Assembly (NCBI GenBank): GCA_008360955.1
Contig: LUCM01010405.1
Location: 124,001-188,000 of the forward strand
DNA length: 64,000 bases
DNA from: Fasciolopsis buskii
Taxonomy: Eukaryota; Platyhelminthes; Trematoda; Plagiorchiida; Fasciolidae
Direction of reading: 5' to 3'
Below the pieces are notes generated by a model that was not told where the DNA came from, did no database searches, and saw only the letters and a program-made list of their open reading frames with translations. Each line of letters begins with the position of its first letter. Position 1 is the stretch's first letter. The position numbers were made by a program, and so were the translations under genes. Shown piece after piece: positions 1 through 12,114 of the stretch.

Positions 1-3000
1 AGAAAATTTACGTGTCTTCATTGAACGCAAATGAAGAAGCGGCAGTGTGACGCTAGAACAACTGCGAAGTATCACTACATTGATAGATTCAAGTAACGAA
101 GTAACTTATTTAGCCATACATTAGGATACCGACACTGTGGTTTGCGCAGAAAACCACGCAGACGTTAGTGCACTCGTCGGAAGAAGCGCTCGCAATACCA
201 GGGCACAAAGAACCAGAAAGCCAGTTGAACTTTGTGCGGCTAAAGCTCTACCCATAAACCATACCAATTTGACATTTCAGGTAAACAAATATCTCAGTAG
301 ATTCAGGGCCGAGTTTAGGCTACTTGTGAAAGGCACAATTAAGAGTGGTCTTTTAAAACGTGATTGAGAACTTCCCGTCTTGCCAGAACTCCTGCAACCA
401 CTTCCATAAAAACGACTTTGGTGTTTTATTCTGGCCACAATTTTGTTTGATTCAACCTGGGTTTGTTCACACTGACCGAGCGGTTTTGACGCTCGCCACT
501 TTAGGACCTTGTGATGGTCTCCGCCGAAGGTGTCTTTATCAGGTCATAGCCACATGGCTTCGTGGAACAGGTAGTTGGCAGCTTCGACGGACGTGTAAAA
601 ATTGTTATTGATGGGGCGGCAAAGGGAACGCTGACTCTCCATGTGCGTTGCATAAGCCTCTCAGAGTGGGACGACGGAACGGGCGATGCGACATTTTCCG
701 CAAGCAGACGATAGGCGAACTAAAGTCGCCGAGAATGGGCAAAATGGTGACTCCGCATGTATATTTCCACACTTTCTCGTCTACTGCTCAAGTTCACCCA
801 CCAGCGTATGACACTGAAATAAGAAGAATCAAAATAATTCTTTCACTGACCACTTGCTTCCGAGGCCTGCGTTGACACATTTCTTCTAGGACTGCAGCGC
901 CCCACCATTGCAATATGATGTAACCGAGAACATGTTCTGTCACTCACTATCCAAACCACTCCGTATTTGTCACTTGTCAACTGCACAATATAGGGATTTT
1001 ACCTTACACCTATGGTTATGCACACAATTAGCGGCCCCCATCTCCACCTATAGATATCTTATCTCTTCTGTGATGCCCACTTCCGCGACTGGATTTACTT
1101 CGCTTACACCTGGTGACCCTTCCAACTGTCCGCGGGGGTTGGTGAAATCGATGAAAGGGAAACCGGTTCAATGGACAATATATCGCAGGCGGGTCTGCAT
1201 GCGGCTGTTAAATAAGCAGTGCACTGATAACCACAACGAAGAAGGCGGGGATGTATCTGAGTCCCAATTTCATATCCTTCACTTGCTCGATTCGGCCGGA
1301 TTTCCGCATGCGGTGTGAAGCATAAATGCTAAACTCTTGACAATCAAACTCATGTTTCCGAAAATAATAAATCGAAAACGATTGCCAACAAGTCGACAGA
1401 GAAAATTTGCTGATCCAATGATGAGGCGGAATTTTTGGTCTGTACGATGAAACTCTTTCAAGTGGATAAGGAACAAATTAGATAACTTGTGCAAGTTGGA
1501 TTATGGATGCTGAATTTTGATAAATTTGGACGGGAGCCCGCTGCAGGAGAAGATATGAACGACCAGACTTTGTAGAGGCTGGCCTTAAAATAATTTACAG
1601 TGGGAGACAGAGACCACCTTCGTTCGTATTTGCGCTGCTAATTAGGTGTGCAGCCCTCCGATTTCATTGCATAGCCATACGGTTAATTCATTTTTCCATA
1701 AGCAGCAGTCTATCTAAGCTTGAAGGCTCTTTTGTTCGCTTTGTCAGCAGCAGAAACACTGGTCCAACAGTTCAAACAACATCCAAATGGCTTTCTCAAT
1801 TTGCCTTGTTCCGCCATTTTTTTCTGGCTCTCTGACGTCCTCCTGAGTTAGCTATTCCGGCCCTGAGGCGCCTTCTGAAAGCACTTGCTCACATTTACTG
1901 ATAATTGGGGGAAGTTCCCAGCTAACCTTTCACCCCTGGACGATGTCCAGGTTCAGCTAGTTATAGTCAGGAAATGGGCCATCAATTGTGTTGGTATTAT
2001 CTGCAAACAAGAGCCATGCCCATTCTAGCACCAGGAAAAATAAGGACATTAGCAATGCGCTAGGTGAAGCCGGTTTCAACTACCTCAAGCCCTCCCCTAT
2101 TACGTAAAAGCTGCGATTGTTGAGGTTGCTGCGGACCAAGTCGATAACAGTCAAATCCAAATTCATCGCGAGAGCTTGGTTAGGGACAATCTGTGTTTAG
2201 CCGAGCCGGAAGTTCTCTGGAGCTCAAGATAGCAAGCTTCCATTTGTTTGCTCTGAACAAGTCCTTCCGTTATTTTGACAAAAATTTGCAAAAGAATCCG
2301 ATTTGTAATTTGGTGTTGTTGCGATCAGATAAACCTATGTTGAATTTGTTGACGATTTATTTCGTCCATGTTGCACCCCATCGCTGCCCTCACGAATGCA
2401 GTGAGCATGCTTACCGTTCTTTAGTTTTCGGTCTTAGCAGGCCTAACACTCTTATAGACAGGTGGCACTTCTGCCAGACCCCACTGTTCCGGAAACTTGC
2501 GTTGCTAGAGTGATAGAGTGAAGTGACTTGTTAGAGATAGCCCTAGGTTATCGCCATATAACTTATTACCTCCTGCATCTAGATTGTCCAAAATGACGAC
2601 CGAAACAAATTTGTCTTAACCAACCAAGGGTGAATAAAAGTAATATTGGATGCATTAGGTTGTAATGAAACACTGAACTCAACCACACGGATGCAACCCA
2701 CAGGCATCCACATAAGAAGGCCGTAAAAACTGCAAAAGAGATGCAAGCCTACGAAAAGTAACTAATAATTTCTGCATGAGGGGACCTGCGGGATTCCATT
2801 TTTTAAACCACACGTGCAAAAGCACAACCAAAACTAGTAAGGGAGGTCAAAGGTTGCACCGTGCATCAGCACACCGACCTACGGAAAGCTAGCCATTTTA
2901 CTCCAGCATCATTATGCGCTGCATCTTTCTGGTGAGAAAAATCATCTGCCTCTCACTCGAGAGAGGGCCTGCTCCATCGGAGTTCCAGGTGTGTATACTA

Positions 3001-5224
3001 GCCTCAGTGACTTAGACGTCATTTGAGGGAAGGCGCAGTAGTTTAACTCACAACTTGTTTGATCTAGTCGTATCTGAAGCTTTATTAATGATGCCTACAA
3101 TTGTTGAATGGCAAAAATCACGGTGAGGCAAGACCCAATTGGTATGAGTATAGACTCATGGAGGAACAGGTAAACAAATAAGAAAGCACCAAAGACGGGA
3201 AAACAAGAGCAGCTCAATTAACTAAGCAATGAACGTAATACGGATGTCATATCACGCTAGTCTGAAGATACTGGCAGCATCCACTTCAAATGTACCTCAA
3301 GACAACTTGTTTCATGTGGTACTGTTGCTGGAAGTGCGCCCTATCAGTAAGCCGATAAGCGCTTTCTCAGAGCCTTCCCATTACTCCTATTTTGGGGGCC
3401 GAGACCAGAGTGGATTAGGGTCTCAGGACGAATTGCAGCTAGTCATTTTACAAACTTTCACCTTTATGTGGGACCTTTCTTATCCTTCGGCGTTCGAATA
3501 AGGACAAACCTAGGCCAATCAAGCTCAGCCTGTAGACCGTATGTTTTTGGTCTCCAGTCTTAGGCGAGACCTGTCGTAGCACACTCTCAAAAAGACCTGC
3601 ATAACTTAGGACGAGTGAAACCAAGCTTGAGTGAAGTATTATAATATTAGACTAATGGAAGTCTGCCGGAGAAGATTGAAGGCCTCGGCTTTTCGGAATG
3701 ACGGCGGTGAACTCAGGCTGGTAAGCCAATTTGAAATCCCATGTAAGTTGCGTTCCTAGATACTTATAACTGGTTGTTGCACCTACGGTGAGGGGGATAT
3801 CTTCGTCAGCTGTTGTAATGACCTCTAAGCTTCTTGAAGGCAGACTGCATTTCCATTTTGTATGGTGATGGTAATTAATTGCTCGTGAAGTGCCAAGGCA
3901 TAAGCAATGCGCCAGAACGCGACATGCGATAACAACAAGAATGAAAAAGCTCTCACGTGAATGGTTGGAAGAACTTTAAGGCAGGAACTAATATGCATGC
4001 TAGGTCATAATTGGTCGAAAAAAAATATTTGAAAGGGAAACGTAAGTCGAGCGGAACTTGTCGTCAGCGCCATTTTGCCAGGCTTGGAGCATGTCCTGCA
4101 GGCCGCCATATGCGGGCAACTGACGGGGATGGTTCATGAACGCCAAAAGCAGATCATGTGGCAAAATCCGTGACTGATGAGAGTAAATGGTACCCGGATA
4201 AGACGGAGTTGGAAATGTTCGGGAGAAGCATAAAAGCAACGAAAGAGAAATTTGGAAGTAGTATCTAGTAGAAAGAATGGTCTTATGGACAGTATATTGA
4301 GTGGACGCCCATACAGTGATAAACCCATTACTGGTGGCCTTGTTGGCTGTGGCAATTTAAAGCAATAACTTTGGATAGGAATCTTGTGATTGTAGGAGTT
4401 TACTGGGTTTATTTGGGGCCCGTTGTGAGTAAATTTAATGCGGTAAATTTCATATGATTTGAATATTGCAGGTGCAGTCAGAGAAAGAGGAAGAACCTCT
4501 TATCCAGCTGGTACAGAACCGGAAAAAAACTAAGTTGATATGCACACCCTTTTGGATGCCGCTTGACAGAAACACCGGACAGCTGCCAAATTGACAGGCC
4601 ATACCAAAAGTTCATGAGAGATGATGGACCTTAGCCTTAAGTTGAAGAATGGCAGAACCCATGGGGAACGTCAGCTCACACCAGATACCAATACAAATTT
4701 TCCATGTGAGTTCATTTTGTAAAGTTTTGTAAAAGGTACCTTCGAGGAAAGCAAGTGGAGGCCACTACCAAATGGCGCACCTGCACATCGGGAGTAGGCA
4801 GCTGTTGACCAGATATTGGTGTTGGGCTCTTCGGGTGCTGGCCAGCCAATCTGAAAAGCGCCCCTCAGGGGTGAACTCAATGTGTGATCCGTCAGCAAAG
4901 CCGCACTCGCAACCCGCCGTGGCCGTGCCGCATTTCCAATCTTCGCCGAGAAAGGTGATAAATCAGAAATCGCCGCGCACTGCTGTGAAGAGGCCGGTCT
5001 ACACGGGAGGTGGAGACAAAGAGGAGGAGATGGGCATTGGGTTTCCCTGCGAGTCGGAACCTCGGTAGCCGTAGTACGATGTCTAAATAGACTTCCAAAT
5101 AGAATAGAAAAGGCTGGGAAAAGAAGCGGGCGTCGGTATGGTAATTCTGTGGGGTGCGGAATAAGAAGCAATCAGTTGTGCGAGCAGCTTGAAAGTGAGG
5201 AAACAGGTGCATTTGTTGCAACGT

Positions 5225-5350
5225 TTTCATAATTTCCGAAAAATGCACAATAACATAATTATCCCCTTTCCCTAACAATTCTCTCTTAGCTACACAGGAC
5301 CCACTTTTCAACGTGGAAGTTTGGTCTCTATCAGAGCATTTCACGACCAC
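5225..5350 (+). repeat. Dispersed repeat F, copy 1
   Basis: Shares an obvious alignment with 8,300-8,425 in the same orientation. Both contain the block AATTTCCGAAAAATGCACA, then a CCCTAACA/CCTAACA block, then a stretch ending in TTTTCAA-GTGG(A/G)AGTTT. Family unknown; no coding potential in common. Confidence 0.7.
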
Positions 5351-6118
5351 GTGATCAATGTTTCCCTGAAGAGGATAGAGCGACAGCTGCACTAAGTAAA
5401 ACTATTATTTTATAATAACGAGATCTAGTAGAACTAACGTACATCCAAACCCATATGTAAAGTTTTGCTGATTTGATGCATGCCATTTTCATACAGACAG
5501 CATGTAATAACTTTCCCTGAGACACATTCGTCTGGTACGGGTCGGTTCACTTTAGTTTAGTCTCCACAGGTCAGTAACGCAAAGTGATCAATCAGGAGTG
5601 GAGGATATTTCCAACGAAACGCAAGAAAGCAGGCATTCATCGCAGCAGTCAAGTCAATTCTTAGTTATCTTACAGCCCGCTGTTTCAGCAGAGCTAAAAT
5701 TTGTGTAGGGATCCCGTTCGAGATTCAAAGGGCAGCCGTTGCGGGTGCGTTCAACAACAACTGCCAAATTCGCAGTCGTGATCTACGAAACTTGGTAGGT
5801 GCAATTTTGGTTCATGAAGTACTAGTCAAACTCACCTAAGGAGAAATCTTTTAATTCCAAACCCAGCAACTTAGATGCTTTAATGATTCGTGAACTTATT
5901 CATCCATTTGTTGACCTAATTCATGAGTCTGCTACATTATTTCCGAAGCAGTTCACCTCTTCTTTCAACATCGGCTGTGGTATCCACAGGTTTACAATAT
6001 TTCTTGCTCGTTATCTGCTTAAATAAACACTGCGGTTATACTCGTTGAGCCCTTCAGTATTTGAATGCTTCACTTAAATCCACTTGAAGCTTTCCCTCTT
6101 ATGAGGAAAGTCCCAGTG

Positions 6119-6138
6119 CACGTAACCTAGGTTACGTG
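6119..6138. other. Perfect 20-bp palindrome
   Basis: CACGTAACCTAGGTTACGTG reads identically on both strands with no spacer. The outer hexamers are CACGTA/TACGTG (E-box-like) and the centre is CCTAGG. It is not inside any repeat I could identify. Confidence 0.85.
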
Positions 6139-8299
6139 AGCGAGCTCTCTCATCGTGTCCGCCCGTTTTGACCCTCAAACCTATGTAGGGCTAACAACAG
6201 TAGTATCTCCAAATATGCAGCATTATTCTTCAAAGGTGGGACCCAATTCCGAAAGTGGTATCCTAGTAGAGGTGTGGCAACAGCTTTAAACAACGGTACA
6301 AGCAAGTGCGGCTTAGACTTAAAATGTTCTTGCCCACCCCCGTGGGTTGCCAGTTTGCACTATTCAACCCATTTGAATGTTGTTGCCATTTCTACCCCTG
6401 GGTCTTTTCTTTTAAGGTCACTTTAACTGCTAATAACCCGCCCTTCTCCGTTATGGTTATTACTTCGGAGAATCGAGTCAGGACTTCTAGCTTGAATCAA
6501 AGCTAACAGTTCAGGTTAGTGCACCGATAAACTTAAGTATACTGCCCTTTGGCCGCAGCTAGCAAAGTTTGTTGGCATTAGGGGGAAAAAACCCAGTCCA
6601 TTGCCCAAACGAATGCACACAATAGGTGAACATTTCGGTCCTGTTCCCTGTAGTAACAATTCCCATATCGTCTGTAATTATTATGCCGATGATAACTCAA
6701 TGGCTAAATCATCCAGCCTTGCTTGTGTGGGTTAAGAGCTAGGTGGAGAGCATGAAAGTCGCGCGAATCATTATCTCGACGCTCTTAATCTCTGGTTCCC
6801 TCTGCTGTCTGATATGAATATTTAGTTTGTTCTTCATGGACACACTCTGCTGCCTGTGCAGTATGGAAGGGACTAGCTTTGTACCTCGTTCGCATAGTGG
6901 CTCAGCCCATTTCAGTTTTCGCTAGACAGGTGTCTACCGGCGCTGTTTGAGATGCCCAAATGCATTGGGGTGCACGGGCTAGATGTGGCTGCGAATCACA
7001 TTTCTCGGGTGTTCCGGCCATAGTGATGTTTTCGACTCACTAGCAGATCGATATCAATGGAATGCGTATGGTTTCAATAAAGATTTGTTCGTTCTTCCGG
7101 CGGCACGAAGTTTGTAGTTAACTTTGAAGTGATAATTTACTAAACGAATACTAGCCGAATGAGTACTTTGGTGCAAGTGCGACGTTTAATAAACACTTAT
7201 GGAACAATGCACGTCGTAAACCGCCCACTCATAAAGCACCAATTAAAAGCCACTTTGCAATTGCGCCAAAGTGTGCGTCATTGTGCGTGGTCGCTTTGTT
7301 CATACTGACGCCTTACAGAGGCAAACTGTTCTATGCTTTCCGTCTTCCAGTTTCGAGATGTTCAGAATGGTTACGAAATTGAAACTAAAGCTCACGGGGA
7401 AGGAGCAGGAAAAGAAAAGATGGAAGGTCCGCCTCCCGCCAAAGTCGACAGATGTTGATCTTAGCCCTGCTGGGTATCAGAGAGCTTCACGTACGCAGCA
7501 CGTCCTAGGAGCAGTCCGCTGGGATATATCTTGTTCGTATGTGCATGGGTGCCTTGTTGATTGGGTGTTTCTGCTTTCATCCACCGGCTGGAGTTACTCG
7601 TGGATGACTTTATTCTTCCCCCAATTTTCCTTCCTTGTTTTCTTCTCCTTTCCTCTTTTTCTGTTTTTCCTGTTTTCTAATTCCGCTTTTATCCATACAA
7701 CCTTTTTGTCTGCTTTCCTTTTTAGGAGGAGAATGTTTTAATCGTTGTCCATATTTATGTTCCTCTTGCTGAAGCGGCGTTCCACTCCATACGTCTCATC
7801 ATCACATCCTTCGGCTTATGATCTTTGCAGCCGTTTGACGGTCAACTCTCCATTTTTCTCTTTCTGGAGTATCCTGTCCCGGGTAGCTCTGGGGCAAAAT
7901 GTAGGTACATGGCTTCGACCGTGGTGTCTTCATATCATTCGTCCTGTCTTTTCCTTCCTTCCTTTCTAATTTCTAATTTCATCTGATGGAAACCATGCTT
8001 TTTAAGCAGAGCTTTCCGGAAGACCACTGCACTGAGAGCCTCGTTTCTGACAAAACGAGCGAACCAATCCTTCATGCTCGTAATCATACACGCGCATACG
8101 TACACACAAAAATTTAACGGCCAATCGGTCAGTCTGCTGGTCACAGGTGTTTTACGGTCTGTCCACCAAGGTTATCTCAAGTGATGGGCATTTCCCCTGC
8201 CCCCCAGCCGCGCGACTGTCGTGGCTTTTGGTATAACGCCTATTTATACCCACAATCATCCGTTTAAACAATAAACAGGTCGATGACATTAACCTTTTT

Positions 8300-8425
8300 A
8301 CAATTTCCGAAAAATGCACATTAACATCTTAATTTCATTTTCCTAACAAGTCTCATTTTGACTTCACAGGGGCGACTTTTCAAGGTGGGAGTTTCGTCAC
8401 TGTCGTGTTAGCGTGATCTGGCTCC
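8300..8425 (+). repeat. Dispersed repeat F, copy 2
   Basis: Direct-orientation partner of 5,225-5,350; same ordered blocks with scattered substitutions, so an old repeat and not a recent duplication. Confidence 0.7.
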
Positions 8426-9448
8426 GAGAAAATCCGACTCATCTCTCGAATTCTTTTCTCTTCCACTGTGACAAATTTCGTCGGAAACCTCAGCGTGGTG
8501 GTGGGTAAGTACGTAATCATTTCAAGTAATGTTTATATGCAGATTTCCGGGAATAGGCGACCCACCGCGTGCTAATAGCAATCTCTACAAATGTGTTGGC
8601 TCTTGTCCTCAGCACGATCATTACCTCTGTCTAACTCACTGCTATTACATGCGCAATAAAAGTTAACCGCACAGGAAGAGACACACGTGGTGATGGTGAT
8701 GGAACGGTTTTGAAATGCTGACATGTCAGGTGAAATTTCAACGGTTAGAAATGGTGTGGGATATATGTAGTCTTAAGCGTAAGTTTCAGTTTCTAAACCG
8801 GTGTAACCACGTTCTTCTTGTGCAAGGGTTATTGCGTGGATAAGATACTGGCTGACTGGCAAACCAGCCTCTCAATGTCGACTTTTTACGTATTCACCTT
8901 CACAGCGCGGCGCACCATCCAGGGAGTATGTAGCATAACAGGAACATTTACCCGTAAGTTAGGAGGGAAGATGTCCCTCCACGCCGATGCTGTTCGGGAC
9001 AATTACCTGTCTTCATTTGCCGCAAGTGAGGACGTGGTTGGAAGATTGTTAGGGAAACCGCGGGATTTGACTAAGATGATAGGGACAGGAAAAACAACAA
9101 AATTTGCCCTGGATGAGAATACGAATACGGTGGTGGACACTGCCGAAGTGAACACGGTCGTCTGCAATCCCCGTGTCAGTAGTTGATCTATGGGAAGGGC
9201 GCTGGCCGAACTTACCCCAAGTACATCGCCACGTGTACACGTGTCTACGCCTTCAAAACTTGATGCATCCGTTTTGCCTAGGGAATCCGATGATGTTGAT
9301 GCAGCTGGATAAATTTAGGAGGCACGACATGACTTCCGCCGCCTACCGAATGCACGAGAAGACACGTGAGCATATAATGCCAACTCAGTCGCCAAATAGG
9401 CTGGACATGTGCAGCGAATGCAGACTGGAACAGCCCAATGTAGAGGGA

Positions 9449-9586
9449 AGCTATGCGACCTAGATTACGCAGACGATGTCGTATGTCCGTTCGAGTCTGC
9501 GGACCATGCACAATGGGCACTAGATACACAGTCCAGATCGGTTGCTCGCTTTGGCATGTACTTTGCACCTTCAAAGTTAACACAAA
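9449..9586 (+). mobile_element. RTE-type LINE fragment (RT motif C region only)
   Basis: About 45 codons encode LDYADDVVCPFESADHAQWAL and the following RFGMYFAPSKL. This is the RT catalytic YADD block of the RTE1 family also present at 12-14, 19, 21, 29-30 and 41 kb. Several substitutions separate it from those near-identical copies, so it is an older insertion. It stops abruptly at the FAPSKL motif, where repeat G begins. Confidence 0.85.
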
Positions 9587-9775
9587 AATCAAGGACTCCT
9601 GGGAGCATAATTTCATTGCTTCATACATAAAGCTGTGCACGGTAAATGCGACAATAACCGGAAAAGGATATATTTCGAGAAAATGTTTTGATTCCGCCGA
9701 TGTACTAAGTCCCTGACGGCAATTGGTTTCACGACTTCGTCGAGCAGCCTAAAAACCTATTATGTAGCACCGTCG
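9586..9775 (+). repeat. Dispersed repeat G, copy 1
   Basis: Runs from the end of the RTE fragment and matches 16,600-16,797 in inverted orientation. Shared blocks include TCAAGGACTCCTGGGAGCAT, ATTGCNTCATACATAAAGCT and GGTTTCACGAC. The reading frame encoding ITGKGYISRKCFDSADVL is conserved between copies, which suggests a decayed element ORF. I do not recognise the family. Confidence 0.75.
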
Positions 9776-9867
9776 CCTGCTTTGTGAGCAAGCCGTGCCG
9801 GATAAAATCACGCTGCGGTAAAGGTTCCGCGGACTAGCAGCAAAATTTACTTCACCAGGCTAAGTTA

Positions 9868-11228
9868 GTGTCCGCCCGCGGTACTCCAAAGACCAGTGTG
9901 ATATGCTCGATTTCTCGTATCACCCAACAGCTAGTTCGCTTAGACGCAGTCGTTGTGAGTGTGCTCACCCCCACAGGGTTAGCCAGGTTGCTTGTCTTTG
10001 TCGGCAGTAGTTCGGATACGAATTCGATAAGTTGGCAATCTGCTCAAAAACAACTTTCAAAGGTTCCGATGCCTTTAGCAGTGAGCACGGTGTGCGGCGC
10101 GCAGGTCATGGCTGCTGGTCGGATGAATTTGCTGCTCGTTTCGTTGGATAACTGCAGACAGATCGATCCAGCCGATGCATATAGACTGGCTGACTTGCGG
10201 ATGCGATCCCCAAAATTTGTTGATGCAGTTTTGTCCAGGTGGGCGCACTTTCGAGACGTGAGTGTGACCAATTCGAAAGGTGAAAGGATAGACCTGCTGC
10301 CTGGTTGTAAAGTGCCGTAGGCACACTGGACTATGGAGCAGAGTCGGTGATCGCCATATACGGTGCGCACGGGACTAGGTTTGATGAGAAGGGTCTGGTC
10401 TACTACTGCAGCAACCATAAAGAAACGGTTGAACCGGCTGTGGAAAGGTTTCGCGTGGCAGACGGCTTTTGGAACGATACTCCGAGGTGACGTTGCACCA
10501 CAACACCCTCTGGTACGTAGAAAAGTGGCTATGCCCACTACGAGAGAAAAATGGTATTTACCTCACCATCCTGTGCTAAACCGCAAAAAACAGAATAACT
10601 CTTAGTGTTCGGTTGCGCAGCAATACATTAAAGAACATCACTCAGCGATCGGTTGTTGCAGAAGCCAGATTGGTCTGCGCCACTGGTGCCTTTCAGATGG
10701 GTAAAGTTGCAATACGTGCTGACGTAGAAATGTTCTTACGGGTGGAAGTGCAGGACAAGGATAGTAATGCGTTGCGTTTTGGTGGGTTCAGAACGTCCTG
10801 GAGGAAACAGTAGAAAAGCACGGTGACGTCTCACCCATTTAGCGCAGTTCCGTCTCCCTTTTTGCATTTTGCAAAACAGCGGCAATTGACGAGGAGCCAA
10901 GCGAACTAGCCATAGTTAACGTTACTACCAATTTTCATGTTGACGAATAACTCGTTTTGATCGGTGAGGACGACACTGCCGAAGAACATGGGGTGTGGTT
11001 GATGGAATTGCTAAGGAAGGGTGGTCTCCATCTTACAAATTGGATACCCAACTATCTCGGGGTCCTAAAATTCATTATGAAAAACGATCGACTATGGGGA
11101 ACCCAACGGCTGGATGTTTCCCACGCACTCTTGGAGTGCAGTGGAATGTAAAATGCTTAGGAAAAGTACATAAGCTGACCACCATAGGCACAAAAGCTCT
11201 GACGAAAGACTCCATAACCTTAGCATTT
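9868..11228 (+). mobile_element. Degenerate BEL/Pao LTR retrotransposon (protease to RT)
   Basis: The region translates, with frameshifts and stops, into the ordered pol landmarks of BEL/Pao elements. First is an aspartic protease-like segment (VFVGSSSDT then PLAVSTVCGAQVM, 9,990-10,110). Next comes the linker block around LLPGCKVP-stop-AHWTMEQ (10,300-10,345). Then an RT N-terminal block (EKWYLPHHPVLNRKK, 10,540-10,590) and an RT block AIRADVEMFLRVEVQDKD...ALRF (10,700-10,770). Last is a downstream RT block with LLRKGGLHLTNWI (11,005-11,050) and the RTLGVQWNV region (11,125-11,150). The family catalytic D(S/T)G triad reads GSSSD, so the first Asp is lost. No LTRs, integrase or RNase H were identified. 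It is a dead fragment. Confidence 0.85.
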
Positions 11229-11510
11229 TTTCAGTCGCACGTGCTGCGATCCAATTGAGACGTTCAAAATAGTGAAGGGTCTTTCAGGCGTAAAACGTGA
11301 GTTGTTCACTCTTATACCACACAACGGCACCAGAGGGCATAATTTAAGACTGCAACGCAACCGCACAAGGCTTCAAATGAGGGCTAGGTTCTTCAGCAAT
11401 AGGATGATTCCACTATGGAACCGACTGCCGGAACATGTGGGCAACGCTGGTAATGTTGATGGAATTAAAGAAGCTCTAGATGCCTGTTGGGCGGCGGTAT
11501 ATCCAAAGAT
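11229..11510 (+). mobile_element. CR1-like LINE fragment (C-terminal end of ORF2)
   Basis: Translates as ETFKIVKGLSGVKRELFTLI, then TRGHNLRLQRNRTRLQMRARF, FFSNRMIPLWNRLPEHVGNA and a following ALDACW block. This is the conserved C-terminal tail of CR1-type (and related) non-LTR retrotransposons, just after the RT domain. It begins at the abrupt end of the BEL/Pao fragment. Only about 95 codons remain and the 3' UTR is not recognisable. Confidence 0.85.
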
Positions 11511-12114
11511 GGAACTAAATTTCAGATGGGAATACAAAACGTATCTGTGGGATCTGATACCGCACCTGATGTTTTGCTTTTCAGAAACAGAAGAACATAT
11601 GCAATGTTGTAAGCTACGGACACCGGCTGACGACTAATCTGGACGCTCGAGTGCCTGGAGGTCAAATTTTCATCCAGTGCACGGTAAACTGAACTGAACT
11701 ATCATACACTATATTTTAGGACCCGCGTGAACCACGTGCGTATTTCTGTACAGTCACATGGACTTTCGTTTCGAGTCTTTGTGATCGTCTCTTTGAGGTT
11801 TGTTTGTGCTTGTATACCAATTAACTTTATAATACACTATCGTAAGATTCACGACTCATGTGTTTTTGATTACCTAAACGCTATTCGCAGACTGAGATCT
11901 TACGTCCGAAGCTTATGCGGTAAGAGGACTTGGGGAATCCTGTTAGAGGCTTTTGCGAAGTCTATGAATATGGCTTGTGGAATCTATCCGTTATCATAGA
12001 CTTTCTTGAAGCTATCCGTGACGGTCAGCTTGCTGGTGATGTGAGATCTGTCTGCGAGGAAACCAAGCTGGAATGGAGAAAAGCTTACTACTTTGTAAGT
12101 GGAGGATGGATTAC
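11511..12114. other. No feature recognised
   Basis: Contains short open frames (for example 11,930-12,110 on the + strand) without a recognisable domain. It is the apparent target region next to the 3' end of the RTE copy that follows. Confidence 0.4.

Larger units (their letters stand above)
1..9440. other. No recognisable gene; mostly unannotated non-coding DNA
   Basis: I found no domain, splice-bounded exon chain or RNA gene here that I can defend. Open frames up to about 166 codons occur (for example around 4.7-5.4 kb on the - strand and 7.3-7.7 kb on the + strand). They overlap each other in several frames, are rich in Ser/Arg/Leu/Phe and match no family I know. The interval contains one dispersed repeat pair (5.2 and 8.3 kb) and a perfect palindrome at 6,119. 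Diverged transposon sequence that cannot be recognised by eye is likely. Confidence 0.5.

Noticed and set aside
4671..5392. Two overlapping 166-codon - strand frames
   Set aside because: They overlap each other in different frames and a + strand frame, show biased composition with no domain, and part of the region is a dispersed repeat.
7271..7741. 156-codon + strand frame
   Set aside because: Its second half is a pyrimidine-rich Phe/Leu/Ser tract typical of non-coding DNA; no motif or splice support.
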